The notes: generated from the sequence alone by a model not told the origin. A stretch of DNA of 64,000 bases from Saprospiraceae bacterium (GCA_025056735.1 JANWVR010000104.1:1-64000); one strand, 5' to 3'. Shown: positions 37,041-45,913, numbered from the stretch's first letter. Numbers and translations: made by a program.

Positions 37041-37073
37041 GCAAAAGCCTCATGCCAAAGGCGAGGCTTTTGC
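37041..37073. repeat. Perfect inverted repeat between divergent promoters
   Basis: GCAAAAGCCTC (37041-37051) / GAGGCTTTTGC (37063-37073), 11-bp arms, 11-nt spacer, between the PPTase and PorP/SprF promoter boxes. It could be a terminator-like hairpin or an operator for a dimeric regulator. Confidence 0.5.
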
Positions 37074-37088
37074 TCGGCGCATATCCTG

Positions 37089-37096
37089 TACTTTTG
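37089..37096 (+). promoter_or_regulatory. -7 element for the PorP/SprF gene
   Basis: TACTTTTG, 19 nt upstream of the ATG at 37116. The nearest TTTTG (37068-37072) overlaps the inverted repeat and is 16 nt away, shorter than usual. Confidence 0.45.
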
Positions 37097-37115
37097 CCCA
37101 AACTTTTTGCATCGC

Positions 37116-38153
37116 ATGACGGTACACGCCCGATTACTGATTTTTGGCCTTCTCTTTACGGGGCGCCTTTTAGTGGCTCAAGACCAGCATTTTACCCAGT
37201 TCTACGCCTCGCCGCAGTTGCTCAATCCAGGGCTTACAGGCGCTTTTGAAGGGCGCTATCGCGTCAATGCCCTCTACCGCGATCAATGGCGCAACGTACT
37301 GGATAATCCTATCCGTACCTTCGCGGTGGCCGGCGACCTGCGCCTCAATCCACCTTTTTCCCGCTTTTCGCAGGACGCTGTGGGACTGGGCCTGACGTTT
37401 TTTACTGACCAGGTGAGCGTGCTGGATTTTAGCACCACCCAAATTGCGCTGGCGCTGGCTTATCACAAAGCGTTAGACGCTGACGGCCGCCAATACCTGA
37501 CGCTGGGCGTTCAGGGTGGCCTGACGCAGCGCAACGTCAACTATGCCTACCTGAACTTTTCCGACCAGTTTGATGGTTTTACAGGCTTCGTCTTGCCTAC
37601 GGGCGAACAATTTCCGGAAAATAATTTTGCTTATCCTGATTTAAATGTTGGTCTAAACTATTTGCTGCGCTTTGGGCGCAGCGGGGCGCTGTTCGCTGGG
37701 GCCGCCATTCACCACATTTTGGAGCCGCGGGCCACCTTTTACAACCAGGGTATTGCTGGCGACCGTTTTTATAAAAAAATCTCGGGCCAACTGGCGGCCA
37801 ATATTCCCATCGGCGCTTCGCGTACGTCGCTGCTCCCTCGCTTTTTGTTCGCGTTACAAGGGCCGCATGCACAGATCAACGCCGGCACGAATGTGCGTTT
37901 TCCGGTAGGTCGCTATGGTACTTCGGCTGTACATTTGGGCAGTTGGGTCAGACCTGTGCGCGGTGTCAGCGGCTTTGGCTTAGATGCTATCGTAGGTCTG
38001 ATTGGCTTTGAGGTCAACAACGTGCTTTTTGGCATCAGCTACGATATCAATCCGGGCGCCCTCAGTTTTGGGCGTCGCCAGGGCGCGTTGGAGTTCTCAG
38101 TGGCCTATCTCGGTGAATACGAGAATGAGCAGATCCTTTGCCCGAAGTTCTAA
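37116..38153 (+). CDS. PorP/SprF-family type IX secretion membrane protein
   Basis: A 345-residue outer-membrane protein of the PorP/SprF family. It has a signal peptide (MTVHARLLIFGLLFTGRLLV, cleavage near VAQ) followed by QDQHFTQFYASPQLLNPGLT, the diagnostic N-terminal motif of the family, and then an even beta-barrel-like pattern with terminal DINPGALSFGRRQGALEFSV. PorP/SprF proteins work with T9SS; SprF-type members are needed for export or surface attachment of a specific giant cargo. The cargo is usually encoded next door, but the nearest giant proteins lie at 30.9-35.3 kb and 39.9-42.8 kb, separated by other genes. The ATG at 37116 follows a -7 box; upstream extension into the PPTase gene region is not supported. 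Confidence 0.92.
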   Translation: MTVHARLLIFGLLFTGRLLVAQDQHFTQFYASPQLLNPGLTGAFEGRYRVNALYRDQWRNVLDNPIRTFAVAGDLRLNPPFSRFSQDAVGLGLTFFTDQVSVLDFSTTQIALALAYHKALDADGRQYLTLGVQGGLTQRNVNYAYLNFSDQFDGFTGFVLPTGEQFPENNFAYPDLNVGLNYLLRFGRSGALFAGAAIHHILEPRATFYNQGIAGDRFYKKISGQLAANIPIGASRTSLLPRFLFALQGPHAQINAGTNVRFPVGRYGTSAVHLGSWVRPVRGVSGFGLDAIVGLIGFEVNNVLFGISYDINPGALSFGRRQGALEFSVAYLGEYENEQILCPKF

Positions 38154-38225
38154 CGATTACACGGCCCGCTGGCCTCAGGCGCTATGGGTTTTCATTGGGC
38201 AGACTGGCGAAACGCCGCGGAAAAA

Positions 38226-39206
38226 ATGACGCTGCGCCGCGCGTGGAATGCTGTTCGGGTGCTGACCTCGTATTATTTAACGCGCCTGATCGGGGTGCCG
38301 GTGCAGTGGGGGATGCCTATCTCTATCAGTATTGAACCCACGACAGCCTGTAATTTGCGCTGCCCAGAGTGTCCCAGCGGCCTGCGCGCTTTTAGTCGGC
38401 CTACCGGTAATGTGCGCGCCGACTTCTTTCGCCGGATAGTGGACGAACTAAGCCGCGATACCTATTCTTTGTACTTCTACTTTCAGGGGGAGCCCTACAT
38501 CCACCCAGAGTTTTTCGACATGGTGCGCTACGCTCACGAGCGCGGTCTATTTACAGCTACCAGCACCAACGGACATTTTTTGGATGCCGAGCGAGCACGC
38601 CGCACGGTAGAGTCGGGTTTAGACCGCCTCATTGTTTCGGTGGATGGCCTTACCCAAGAGACCTACGAGCGCTACCGCGTGGGCGGGCATCTGGCGCGCG
38701 TTGTGCAAGGCATCCGGGAGCTAGCCTACTGGAAACGCCGTCTGCGTTCGCGCCGCCCGCACGTCATCGTTCAATTTCTGGTCTTCCGCCACAATGAAAG
38801 CCAGATAAACGCTTTTAGACGCTCAGCTCTCGGCTGGGGCGCTAACGAAATACGCCTCAAAAGCGCCCAGGTCTATGACTACCAGCACGGCAACCCGCTT
38901 ATTCCGGAGCAGGAGCGATATGCGCGCTATGTAAGGCAGCCCAACGGGACCTGGGCGCCGCGCCACGCCTTAGCCAACCGCTGCTGGCGACTCTGGCACG
39001 CCTCCGTCATCACGTGGGATGGCATCGTCGTGCCTTGCTGTTTCGACAAGGATGCCCAACATCGCTTAGGTGACCTTAAGACGGCACCCTTTCGCGACAT
39101 CTGGCACGGCGCAGCCTATCGGCAGTTTCGACAGCGGCTGCTGCGCGGGCGAAAGGAAATTGACATCTGCTCCAATTGTTCTGAAGGCTGCCGCGTATGG
39201 GTCTGA
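38226..39206 (+). CDS. Radical SAM/SPASM domain protein
   Basis: A 326-residue radical SAM enzyme with the 4Fe-4S cluster motif CNLRCPEC near residue 42 and a C-terminal SPASM-like Cys set (HASVITWDGIVVPCCFDKDA and ICSNCSEGCRVW). The core has YFQGEPYIHPEFFDM and SVDGLTQETYERYRVGGHL. SPASM proteins often modify peptides or serve in cofactor maturation; no substrate peptide is recognised nearby. I set the start at 38226, where the sequence begins to resemble the family; an in-frame ATG at 38184 would add 14 residues. It ends exactly where the convergent VanZ-like gene ends. Confidence 0.88.
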   Translation: MTLRRAWNAVRVLTSYYLTRLIGVPVQWGMPISISIEPTTACNLRCPECPSGLRAFSRPTGNVRADFFRRIVDELSRDTYSLYFYFQGEPYIHPEFFDMVRYAHERGLFTATSTNGHFLDAERARRTVESGLDRLIVSVDGLTQETYERYRVGGHLARVVQGIRELAYWKRRLRSRRPHVIVQFLVFRHNESQINAFRRSALGWGANEIRLKSAQVYDYQHGNPLIPEQERYARYVRQPNGTWAPRHALANRCWRLWHASVITWDGIVVPCCFDKDAQHRLGDLKTAPFRDIWHGAAYRQFRQRLLRGRKEIDICSNCSEGCRVWV

Positions 39207-39596
39207 TTACTCCAGCGCCTTCAGCCAGGCAGCCAGCCGAGCCGGGGGAATGAAATGGGCGAATACCCACCAGCCCAACAGCGCCCCCACAGCATTGGCC
39301 AACATGTCATCGTACTCGAAGGCTCGATCCGGAAAATAGCGAAACTGTACGTACTCCAGCCCTGCACCGATAAGCGAGGCCACGACCACCGTTGCAATAC
39401 CGTGATAGAGCTCTGCGCGCCTGCGCCAGCGAATAAATCCCCAAAGCGTCAGCCACGACAACAAAGCGTAAGCAGCCGCATGCGCTATTTTATCGGTTGA
39501 GAGCAGCTGAAACTTAGGCATCGAGACGCCACCCGTCGTGGATAAAAACACAACGGCAGCTAGCCACAGCAGAGCGGGAGCAAAGGCGCGCATCAT
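39207..39596 (-). CDS. VanZ-family membrane protein
   Basis: A 129-residue protein with four hydrophobic segments. The VanZ pattern is visible: LSTDKIAHAAAYALLSWLTLW (Asp, Lys and His of the family), GAGLEYVQFRYFPDRAFEYD and DMLANAVGALLGWW. VanZ of enterococci confers low-level teicoplanin resistance, but most VanZ-like proteins have no known function and resistance should not be inferred. It is convergent with the radical SAM gene, with adjoining stop codons. Confidence 0.85.
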   Translation of the reverse strand: MMRAFAPALLWLAAVVFLSTTGGVSMPKFQLLSTDKIAHAAAYALLSWLTLWGFIRWRRRAELYHGIATVVVASLIGAGLEYVQFRYFPDRAFEYDDMLANAVGALLGWWVFAHFIPPARLAAWLKALE

Positions 39597-39929
39597 TGAG
39601 GCGAAATTAGGCTCCTAATGGCAGATGCGCGAGGGATTACACATAAAATTCCCTTTTCCACTCTAAAAATTCGAGGCCGTGAAAGAGCGAGCGTCCGCGC
39701 AGCGAACTCTCATTCAAACAACAAAACGCGGCGTTTATCTTAAAAATAAACTTCAAGGATGGTGTCATTATTCGTTGATTTTCTTTATTTTATGAGAAAA
39801 ATTATTCGATTTTAACATTGAGTTCGATTAAAAAACGCTCAACAAAGGCGAAATTTTGTCCTTACTTAGGGCGTTTTTGGGCCGCACTTTTGTACTGTCA
39901 AAAAGCATCTGCCTCTAATCTTCCCGCAT
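39597..39929. other. AT-rich intergenic region before a T9SS protein gene
   Basis: This 333-nt region is markedly AT-rich at 39740-39840 compared with the window. It contains CACTTTTG at 39885-39892, a one-mismatch -7 candidate 37 nt before the ATG at 39930. It probably holds the promoters of both divergent genes; no gene is supported. Confidence 0.5.
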
Positions 39930-42806
39930 ATGCAAAGAATTTTTCTCGTATGTAGTCTCTTGCTGTCGGTAGTGATGGTTTCTGCCCAGGGCTGGGAGCG
40001 CGTATTTGACGGCGGCGGTCAGGGTCAGATCAACGACATCAGCCCCGCGGCAGATGGAGGGTATGTTGCGGTGGGCTATTATGCCAGCCTTAACCGCGCC
40101 CGCCTTTTTAAGACGGATGCTGATGGCAAGCTTCAGTTTACGAAAGACTTTTCTTTAGGTACGCAGACGACGGCTGAAGGGATAACTGTTTGTCCTGATG
40201 GAACCTACGGGATTACGGGCTTTACCCGGACGGGCATAGCACCTCGTCGCGCTTTTATTATAAAGACGGATGTAAAAGGGAATGCGCTGTGGACGTATTT
40301 TCTACCGAGTGCGTTTGACACGGAGGCGAAAGATATCGTCGCGCTTAACGATGGTAGTTTTGTCGTTTGTGGTTACCGCAAAAACAGCGCGGGTACGGAA
40401 GACGGTTTGGTTTTTCGCGTATCGGCGAGTGGGCAATTGCTGTGGAGCAACGTCTATGGGGAGCCTAATGTAGTGGAAAAAGCCAATGCTTTGGCCATAA
40501 TGCCCGATGGCTCGGTCGTAGTAGTGGGTGAAAAGCGGGTAGTTCCACGCGATATTTGGGTCATCCGGGTTGCCACTGCAAACGGCAATCTGCTGTGGGA
40601 AAATCTCTTCAATTTCTTTGAAATAACCAGCGGCGTGCCCGCGGACGACGTGGCGCGAGCAGTGGCTGCCGACACGGATGGCCACATCCTCGTTGGTGGT
40701 CGGAGTACCTATGAGGAGAATGGTGTTGGTCTTTTGATGAAGATCAACGGGCAGGGCACAGGCCAGGCCTTATGGCGATCGGGCTTTTCGCAAGCGGATT
40801 TGTACGGCATTGTGAAGGCGAACACGGGCGAGATATACGCCACGGGCACGAAAGCGACCAACCAGTCTGAGGATGTGTACATTGTGCGCGCCAGTGCGCT
40901 GGGCACTAAAATATGCGACATTGCCGTGGGGCGCCCAGGCTTCGACCAGGGCATGAGTATTGTCGTTACTCCAGACGGCGGCGCCATTGCCGCAGGTGTG
41001 GGCGAATTTTTCTTCCCTACGATTGGCTCGGAAGCCAACCCGTATTTAGTGAAGATGGACCGCAACTGCGTGTCTTTTTCCAGCTATGTTTCGGGTAAAA
41101 TCTTCTACGACATCAACGGCAACTGCCTGCGCGACGCCAACGAGCCAGGGTTAGAGAACTGGATTGTACGTTTAGAGAGCACCAACTTCACGCGCTATGC
41201 CGTGGCCAAGAGCGGTGGCGAGTTTTTGCTGCTGGTAGATACGGGCAACTACAAAGTCAAACTGTTCCCGCCCAACAACTCGTGGGCCTCCTGCACGCCA
41301 GAAATACCGCTTAAGGTGTCGGGCTTTTTGGATACGTTCGCGGTGGATATTCCGGTGCGCGCTGTATCGCTGTGTCCGCGCAATGAAGTGGATGTAGCTA
41401 CGCCCATTTTGCGCCGCTGCGCTGAAAATATCTACACGGTTCGCTATTGCAACTCGGGCACGTTGCCCTCGGCGAACACGCGCATCGAGGTTGAATTAGA
41501 CCCTAACCTGACGCTTATCAGTAGTTCGATACCTGCCACATTGGTGCAGGGCAACACCTATGCCTTTAACATCGGTCTGCTGCCAAACGGTGAGTGCGGC
41601 TCATTTAGTTTTAAGGCATTCCTCAACTGCAACACTCTTACGGGCCAGGCGCACTGCGTGCGCGCGCACATTTATCCGGACTCGTTCTGCAATGTGAGCG
41701 GGTGGGATCGCTCTATTGTGCAGGCGCGCGCCACATGCGAACAGGGTACAGTACGCCTTAGCTTAGCCAACGTTGGTACGGGCGACATGCAGTCGTCGGT
41801 AGGTTTCGTCATCGCGGAGGACGTCATCATGCTTACGCAGCCGGGTGATCCGCTCTATCGCCGCCAGCTGAAAGCCGGCGAGGAGTCTACGGTATGGACC
41901 ACACCTGCTAACGGCCGTACGTATCGCGTCATTGCTGAACAAACGTCGGGCTATCCGGGCACCAGCTACCCCACTGCAGCCGTAGAAGGATGCCGTTCCG
42001 ACACCAGCGCAACATTTACCACTGGCTTTTACACCATGTTTGCGGAGGACGACTTAGAGCCCTTCCGCTCTTACGATTGTCAGGAAAGCCAGGCTCCTGA
42101 CTTTAATCCCACGTACTTAAAAAGAGGCCATCCCAAAGGCTACGGCGTAGCTAACTACGTCCGCCCAGAGACTGAAATGGAATATTTAATCCAATTCCGG
42201 AATGCCGGTACCGATACAGCATTCCAGATCATCGTGCGCGATACGCTGTCGCCGTTCCTCGATCCCGCCACAGTGCGTCCGGGAACGGCCAGCCATCCGT
42301 ACGACTTCGAGGTGTACGGCGGCGGTATTGTGCAGTTCACATTACCCAAAGCTGCTCTTCCACCGCAAAGCGGCGCCAACGAGGGCTTTGTGAAATTCCG
42401 GGTGGCTTTTGCGCGAGGGCTACCCTGCCGGACGGAAGTGCGCAACACCGCTGCCATTTACTTCGACTTCAAGGCGCCAGCGCTGACCAACCAGACCTTC
42501 CACACGGTGTGTGCCTTAGACACTTTTGTAGTGGTCAAGACCAAAGACATCCAATGGAAAGGCGCCGAAGTTAAGGTGTATCCCAACCCATTTGAGGACA
42601 GTGCCATCTTCGAGATAATAGATGCACCCGCCACGGGTTACATGCTCCAAATCTTTGACTTACAAGGAAAACGCCTCTTTAATCAATCCTACCAACAACC
42701 CACGTTCCGACTGCAGCGGCAACAACTGCCGGCAGGTACATTGTTCTTCCGCATTACGACCGACCGCGGAGAACCTATTGCCTCCGGAAAGCTCCTCGTC
42801 CGATGA
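39930..42806 (+). CDS. T9SS type A-sorted secreted protein (beta-propeller, SdrD-like, DUF11-like)
   Basis: A 958-residue secreted protein with a signal peptide (MQRIFLVCSLLLSVVMVSAQ). Residues ~20-385 are repeated ~45-60-residue blades such as GGYVAVGYYASLNRARLFKT and DGSFVVCGYRKNSAGTEDG, resembling a beta-propeller. Residues ~388-455 are an SdrD B-like module (FYDINGNCLRDANEPGLENW). The next ~400 residues are DUF11-like modules (AGTDTAFQIIVRDTLSPFLD). The C-terminus has KVYPNPFEDSAIFEI and ends KLLVR, typical of the type A T9SS sorting domain. A likely surface or released protein; function unknown. It is monocistronic and followed by a strong terminator. Confidence 0.9.
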   Translation: MQRIFLVCSLLLSVVMVSAQGWERVFDGGGQGQINDISPAADGGYVAVGYYASLNRARLFKTDADGKLQFTKDFSLGTQTTAEGITVCPDGTYGITGFTRTGIAPRRAFIIKTDVKGNALWTYFLPSAFDTEAKDIVALNDGSFVVCGYRKNSAGTEDGLVFRVSASGQLLWSNVYGEPNVVEKANALAIMPDGSVVVVGEKRVVPRDIWVIRVATANGNLLWENLFNFFEITSGVPADDVARAVAADTDGHILVGGRSTYEENGVGLLMKINGQGTGQALWRSGFSQADLYGIVKANTGEIYATGTKATNQSEDVYIVRASALGTKICDIAVGRPGFDQGMSIVVTPDGGAIAAGVGEFFFPTIGSEANPYLVKMDRNCVSFSSYVSGKIFYDINGNCLRDANEPGLENWIVRLESTNFTRYAVAKSGGEFLLLVDTGNYKVKLFPPNNSWASCTPEIPLKVSGFLDTFAVDIPVRAVSLCPRNEVDVATPILRRCAENIYTVRYCNSGTLPSANTRIEVELDPNLTLISSSIPATLVQGNTYAFNIGLLPNGECGSFSFKAFLNCNTLTGQAHCVRAHIYPDSFCNVSGWDRSIVQARATCEQGTVRLSLANVGTGDMQSSVGFVIAEDVIMLTQPGDPLYRRQLKAGEESTVWTTPANGRTYRVIAEQTSGYPGTSYPTAAVEGCRSDTSATFTTGFYTMFAEDDLEPFRSYDCQESQAPDFNPTYLKRGHPKGYGVANYVRPETEMEYLIQFRNAGTDTAFQIIVRDTLSPFLDPATVRPGTASHPYDFEVYGGGIVQFTLPKAALPPQSGANEGFVKFRVAFARGLPCRTEVRNTAAIYFDFKAPALTNQTFHTVCALDTFVVVKTKDIQWKGAEVKVYPNPFEDSAIFEIIDAPATGYMLQIFDLQGKRLFNQSYQQPTFRLQRQQLPAGTLFFRITTDRGEPIASGKLLVR

Positions 42807-42869
42807 CGAGAGACCTCCCAGCCATTGCCAACAACCGATTTTTACCCATAACCGCTTACCCACAAGCGC

Positions 42870-42906
42870 AAAAACCGCAGGTATAATCCCCTGCGGTTTT
42901 TCTTTT
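42870..42906 (+). terminator. Strong Rho-independent terminator
   Basis: Perfect 12-bp stem AAAAACCGCAGG (42870-42881) / CCTGCGGTTTTT (42890-42901), loop 8 nt, followed by CTTTT. Ends the T9SS protein transcript. Confidence 0.88.
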
Positions 42907-43031
42907 GGAAGCCCTCTAAGCAGTCGCCAAAAATAAACAAGAAAAAAATGGATGCAAAGGCCGCGCCTCCGGCTATTTGGGTTACACGGCTTTTGCCTTC
43001 AAAAAGCCACTAACACTTGAGGGAGGGATTG

Positions 43032-43039
43032 TATTTTTG
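43032..43039 (+). promoter_or_regulatory. -7 element for the YtxH-like operon
   Basis: TATTTTTG matches TAnnTTTG and lies 23 nt before the ATG at 43063, which also has an AAGAAAGG purine tract as ribosome-binding site. No clear -33 box. Confidence 0.45.
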
Positions 43040-43062
43040 TGCTGACTCTAAAAGAAAGGACT

Positions 43063-43431
43063 ATGGCGGGGCGAAAAGTGTCTTTTCTCACAGTGATCCT
43101 TGCTGGCACAGCCATAGGTCTGGCCTTAAGCGCTTACGCGGCTTCTAAGAAAAGCCCGGCTTTTCGCCGTCGGGTGACTAACTATGTGTTGTCTCGTCTG
43201 CAGTTTTTGAGCAGTCGGATGCTCGAGCGTCTGACCTCGTTTTTAAACCTTGAACTGCCCGAGGGAGAGGAGGAAGTGTCGCCAGATATCTCTAAGGAAG
43301 CCGCTGTTGCTGCCGGGCCTGAACAGAAGGCGCCGTTGAGCGAAGAAGATATCCGCACGGCGTTTTCTGCAGGCGCTGAACGCGCCCGTCAGCGCCTTGC
43401 TGAGCGGTGGGCATCGATCCGGCATAAATGA
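43063..43431 (+). CDS. YtxH-like membrane-anchored small protein
   Basis: A 122-residue protein with one N-terminal hydrophobic segment (SFLTVILAGTAIGLALSAYA) followed by basic residues and an extended helical tail rich in Glu and Ala (SAGAERARQRLAERWASIRH). This organisation resembles YtxH/general-stress-type proteins; the role is unknown. The start at 43063 has the AAGAAAGG tract; an earlier GTG at 43039 overlaps the -7 box. It is the first gene of a three-gene set with a holin-like protein and a helical protein. Confidence 0.7.
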   Translation: MAGRKVSFLTVILAGTAIGLALSAYAASKKSPAFRRRVTNYVLSRLQFLSSRMLERLTSFLNLELPEGEEEVSPDISKEAAVAAGPEQKAPLSEEDIRTAFSAGAERARQRLAERWASIRHK

Positions 43432-43461
43432 CCGCTCTCTCGCCATATCTGTTTGCCGAAT

Positions 43462-43866
43462 ATGCCTGAAACGAAAAAAGATACCGAAGAACTGCTCCAG
43501 TCTGCGAGCGAAACCGCGACCTATCTGCGCGAATACGTCCGGCTGCAGGTGGACTATCTCCGCTTAGACTTAGCCGAACGCATGGCTAAAGTAGCGTCTG
43601 TGCTGGCTGCTTTTCTGGCTATAGGCGCTTTGCTTACCTTTGGCTTTTTCATAATAACCATCGCGTTGGCGCTCGTGCTGGGCGAATGGTGGCACTCGTA
43701 TGCTTTAGGCTTTCTGGCTGTTGCCGGTCTTTACTTAGTGCTGGCAGCGCTACTGGCGGCGTTTCGAGAGCCACTGCTCACCAACCCGCTGCTGAACAAC
43801 CTGTTCAAAGCCTTTTTCCAAAACACGGACGAACCTGAGCACTATGAATCGCAAAAACATCCATAA
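43462..43866 (+). CDS. Phage-holin-superfamily-like (Holin-X) membrane protein
   Basis: A 134-residue protein with an amphipathic N-terminal helix (TYLREYVRLQVDYLRLDLAE) and two transmembrane segments (~residues 43-72 and 80-105: VASVLAAFLAIGALLTFGFF; YALGFLAVAGLYLVLAALLA). This matches the chromosomal Actinobacterial Holin-X/DUF1469-like family found in many phyla outside phages. There are no phage genes nearby, so it should not be read as a prophage holin. It follows the YtxH-like gene after 30 nt and overlaps the next gene by 23 nt, indicating translational coupling. Confidence 0.75.
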   Translation: MPETKKDTEELLQSASETATYLREYVRLQVDYLRLDLAERMAKVASVLAAFLAIGALLTFGFFIITIALALVLGEWWHSYALGFLAVAGLYLVLAALLAAFREPLLTNPLLNNLFKAFFQNTDEPEHYESQKHP

Positions 43867-44224
43867 TCTGCGCGACCTGGCCGCTGAAAAAGCCCTCTTG
43901 CGCGCCAAAATGCGCGTAACAGAAGAGGAATTGCTGGCCAGTGCGCTGCGCACGCGCAACGCCTTAGAGGCGTATGTGGAGGAAAAGATGGAGATACCCA
44001 ACCAGATAGGCCAGCTGTTGAAGCAAGACGCTCAGCAATCCGTTGGCACAACGTTGCTGCGCACCCTCCTGCAGACGATTGGCGTTAACCCGCGCTGGAG
44101 CAACGTCTTGCTGCTGCTGGCGCCGGCCGCCACGGCATTTGCCCGAAAGAGATGGCAACAGTGGCGCGAGCGCAAGAAAAACGCACCGGCGGTGCCAGCA
44201 GAAGACCTCACTTTGCCTCGTTGA
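43844..44224 (+). CDS. Small helical protein, third gene of the YtxH-holin set
   Basis: A 126-residue protein of unknown function. The N-terminal ~60 residues look helical and charged (EKALLRAKMRVTEEELLASA), a central hydrophobic stretch (WSNVLLLLAPAATAFA) may touch the membrane, and the tail is very basic (RKRWQQWRERKKN). Its ATG lies inside the end of the preceding gene (23-nt overlap), and its 3' end overlaps the convergent DUF547 gene by 17 nt. The three genes probably encode an envelope stress or membrane-support module, which is inference from composition only. Confidence 0.7.
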   Translation: MNRKNIHNLRDLAAEKALLRAKMRVTEEELLASALRTRNALEAYVEEKMEIPNQIGQLLKQDAQQSVGTTLLRTLLQTIGVNPRWSNVLLLLAPAATAFARKRWQQWRERKKNAPAVPAEDLTLPR

Positions 44225-44987
44225 GCGCCCAGTTGTAATCTAAGTATGTCAGAGGCGTATGAGGCCCTATGGGCGTGCTGAGGTAACGGTTGAGGTAAGC
44301 GCGTACGGAGCCGGCGTCGCGCTCGAAGTCGCCGCTAAACCAGGAAAAGATTTTAGACACTTCCGCTTTGTCGGGGCCAATGCGGTTGCGGAGCGGGTCG
44401 CTGATAAAACGGCGCATGGCGTCGTCCAGCTGCGCATCTAAGCGTTCGGCGAGGAAAGCCTCATTGCGCAGCGGCGGGCAGGAATAAGAGGCGCAGTTGA
44501 TGGCTGCGTGGATGCGCGCATCTTTGAACACCGGGCGCAGGATGTTGTGCTCGATGTTGTTCAAGTCGTATTCATAGCCCTGGATGCGGATGAACTTGAT
44601 ATCCCACACCGAATTGACGAAGGCGATGCCGCTTTTGATGTCCTTGATGCTGCTAACAGGGTAATGGCGGAGGATGAGTTGCACGGTATAGGCGTTGTAG
44701 GCGTTGATCCAGTAGGCCATTTGCTCGGCGCGCGTCCAGGTTTTTTCGTTGGGGTGTGCGCTTTCTAATAGGCGCAGGTAGGCGTTGAGTTCGGCGCTAT
44801 CGCGCAGGAAGTCGCGATAGCGCACCAACCCTTCAGGGCTGACGTACTTGCGGAGCAGGGCGTCCCAGCGTTCGTGCGAGACCGGACGCGAGTCCACATC
44901 GCGGCGGATAGCGCGGCAGTTGGCGCAGGTAAACCAGACGGTGAGGACGGCCAGCAGGGCTATGAGCAGGAAGAGTATTTTTTTCAT
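44208..44987 (-). CDS. DUF547-domain exported protein
   Basis: A 259-residue protein with an N-terminal hydrophobic segment (MKKILFLLIALLAVLTVWFT), probably a signal anchor. It contains the DUF547 core: YWINAYNAYTVQLILRHYPV, GYEYDLNNIEHNILRP, ARIHAAINCASYSCPPLRNE, and LNRYLSTPIGPHTPLTYLDY. DUF547 has no established function; its conserved Asn/His/Cys pattern suggests a transglutaminase/protease-like fold in some analyses, which I cannot verify here. It lies 21 nt downstream of the glycosyltransferase gene on the same strand, so the two may form an operon. Confidence 0.9.
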   Translation of the reverse strand: MKKILFLLIALLAVLTVWFTCANCRAIRRDVDSRPVSHERWDALLRKYVSPEGLVRYRDFLRDSAELNAYLRLLESAHPNEKTWTRAEQMAYWINAYNAYTVQLILRHYPVSSIKDIKSGIAFVNSVWDIKFIRIQGYEYDLNNIEHNILRPVFKDARIHAAINCASYSCPPLRNEAFLAERLDAQLDDAMRRFISDPLRNRIGPDKAEVSKIFSWFSGDFERDAGSVRAYLNRYLSTPIGPHTPLTYLDYNWALNEAK

Positions 44988-45008
44988 GCAATAAGAAGTT
45001 AGCGGATT

Positions 45009-45737
45009 TCAATGCGCGCCGGAGAGCGTCGCTTCGGCCCCTGCTTTGGGGTGCCGAAGACAAGCATAATAGAAGCGCTTAATGCAGCGCGGTTCGATGC
45101 CGAGGCGGAACAGCATAAAAGCGCCAGCATTGGCCAATTGCACGCGCAGCCAGCTGTTGTGGTCGTACTTGCGGGCCGACACAACGACGTCTTTGGGCAA
45201 GATGCGCAGCGGATACTGTTTCATGGCTTTACGCAAGAAGTCGTATTCCTCCATGACCACGAAGCGCTCGTCGTAGCCGCCCATAGCCTCGAAGACATCG
45301 CGCCGGATGAAGAACGTTTTATCACCACCTTGGCACCACAGACGCTGGAAGCGTGTGAAGTAAGCGTTGATGCGCAACAGGCGGCTGGGCGAGTCGAAGC
45401 GATAGCGATAGCAACCCATGACGGTGCCAGTGGCTATTTCGGCTTCAATATCGGCGGCAAAGGAGGGCGGAGGCAGGGTGTCGGCGTGCACGAAGTAAAG
45501 GACATCGCCCTGCGCTGCGCGAGCGCCCGCGTTCATCTGAGCAGCGCGGTTGCGCTGCGGGCAGGGCACTAAGCGCGCGCCTTCCTGAAGGGCGACAACG
45601 GCAGTATCGTCCGTGCTCCTGGCGTCGGCTACCAGGATTTCAAAGGCATACCCCTGGGCGTTCGCCCGAAGGTAGGGCAACAGACGACGCAGGTTGTCGG
45701 CCTCATTAAGCGTAGGAAGGATGATGGAAAGAAACAT
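45009..45737 (-). CDS. GT2-family glycosyltransferase (arsenosugar-type TIGR04283 group)
   Basis: A 242-residue GT-A glycosyltransferase: FLSIILPTLNEADNLRRLLP opens the Rossmann-like fold, DARSTDDTAV follows, VHADTLPPPSF carries the DxD-equivalent (HAD), and GGDKTFFIRRDVFEAMGGYD is the acceptor region. The small size and PCPQRNRAAQMNAGARAA motif fit the TIGR04283 group, whose members are often beside arsenosugar genes; the usual partner genes are not present here, so that role is not supported. Start chosen at the ATG at 45737, with an alternative ATG at 45746. It probably shares a transcript with the DUF547 gene. Confidence 0.85.
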   Translation of the reverse strand: MFLSIILPTLNEADNLRRLLPYLRANAQGYAFEILVADARSTDDTAVVALQEGARLVPCPQRNRAAQMNAGARAAQGDVLYFVHADTLPPPSFAADIEAEIATGTVMGCYRYRFDSPSRLLRINAYFTRFQRLWCQGGDKTFFIRRDVFEAMGGYDERFVVMEEYDFLRKAMKQYPLRILPKDVVVSARKYDHNSWLRVQLANAGAFMLFRLGIEPRCIKRFYYACLRHPKAGAEATLSGAH

Positions 45738-45881
45738 ACATCTCAAACATCTACGAGAGCGCAGAGAGGGAGGTTTTGCCGCACAGTAAAAAACTGCAGT
45801 ATTGCAAATGCTCTAGGCATAGGCGCTAAAATTATCCGACAACAGCAGTACACTTCTGAAACTGCGCCCAATACCCATGCC

Positions 45882-45889
45882 TACCTTTG
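45882..45889 (+). promoter_or_regulatory. -7 element for the nagB-type gene
   Basis: TACCTTTG, 24 nt before the ATG at 45914. A -33 box is weak (TTCTG at 45854-45858). It overlaps an upstream in-frame TTG, which supports the ATG as the start. Confidence 0.5.
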
Positions 45890-45913
45890 CACACAGAAAA
45901 AATCACGATCGCC

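Noticed and set aside
43462-43866. Prophage remnant, because of the holin-like protein
   Set aside because: No other phage gene, integrase or attachment site is visible; chromosomal Holin-X-like genes are common.
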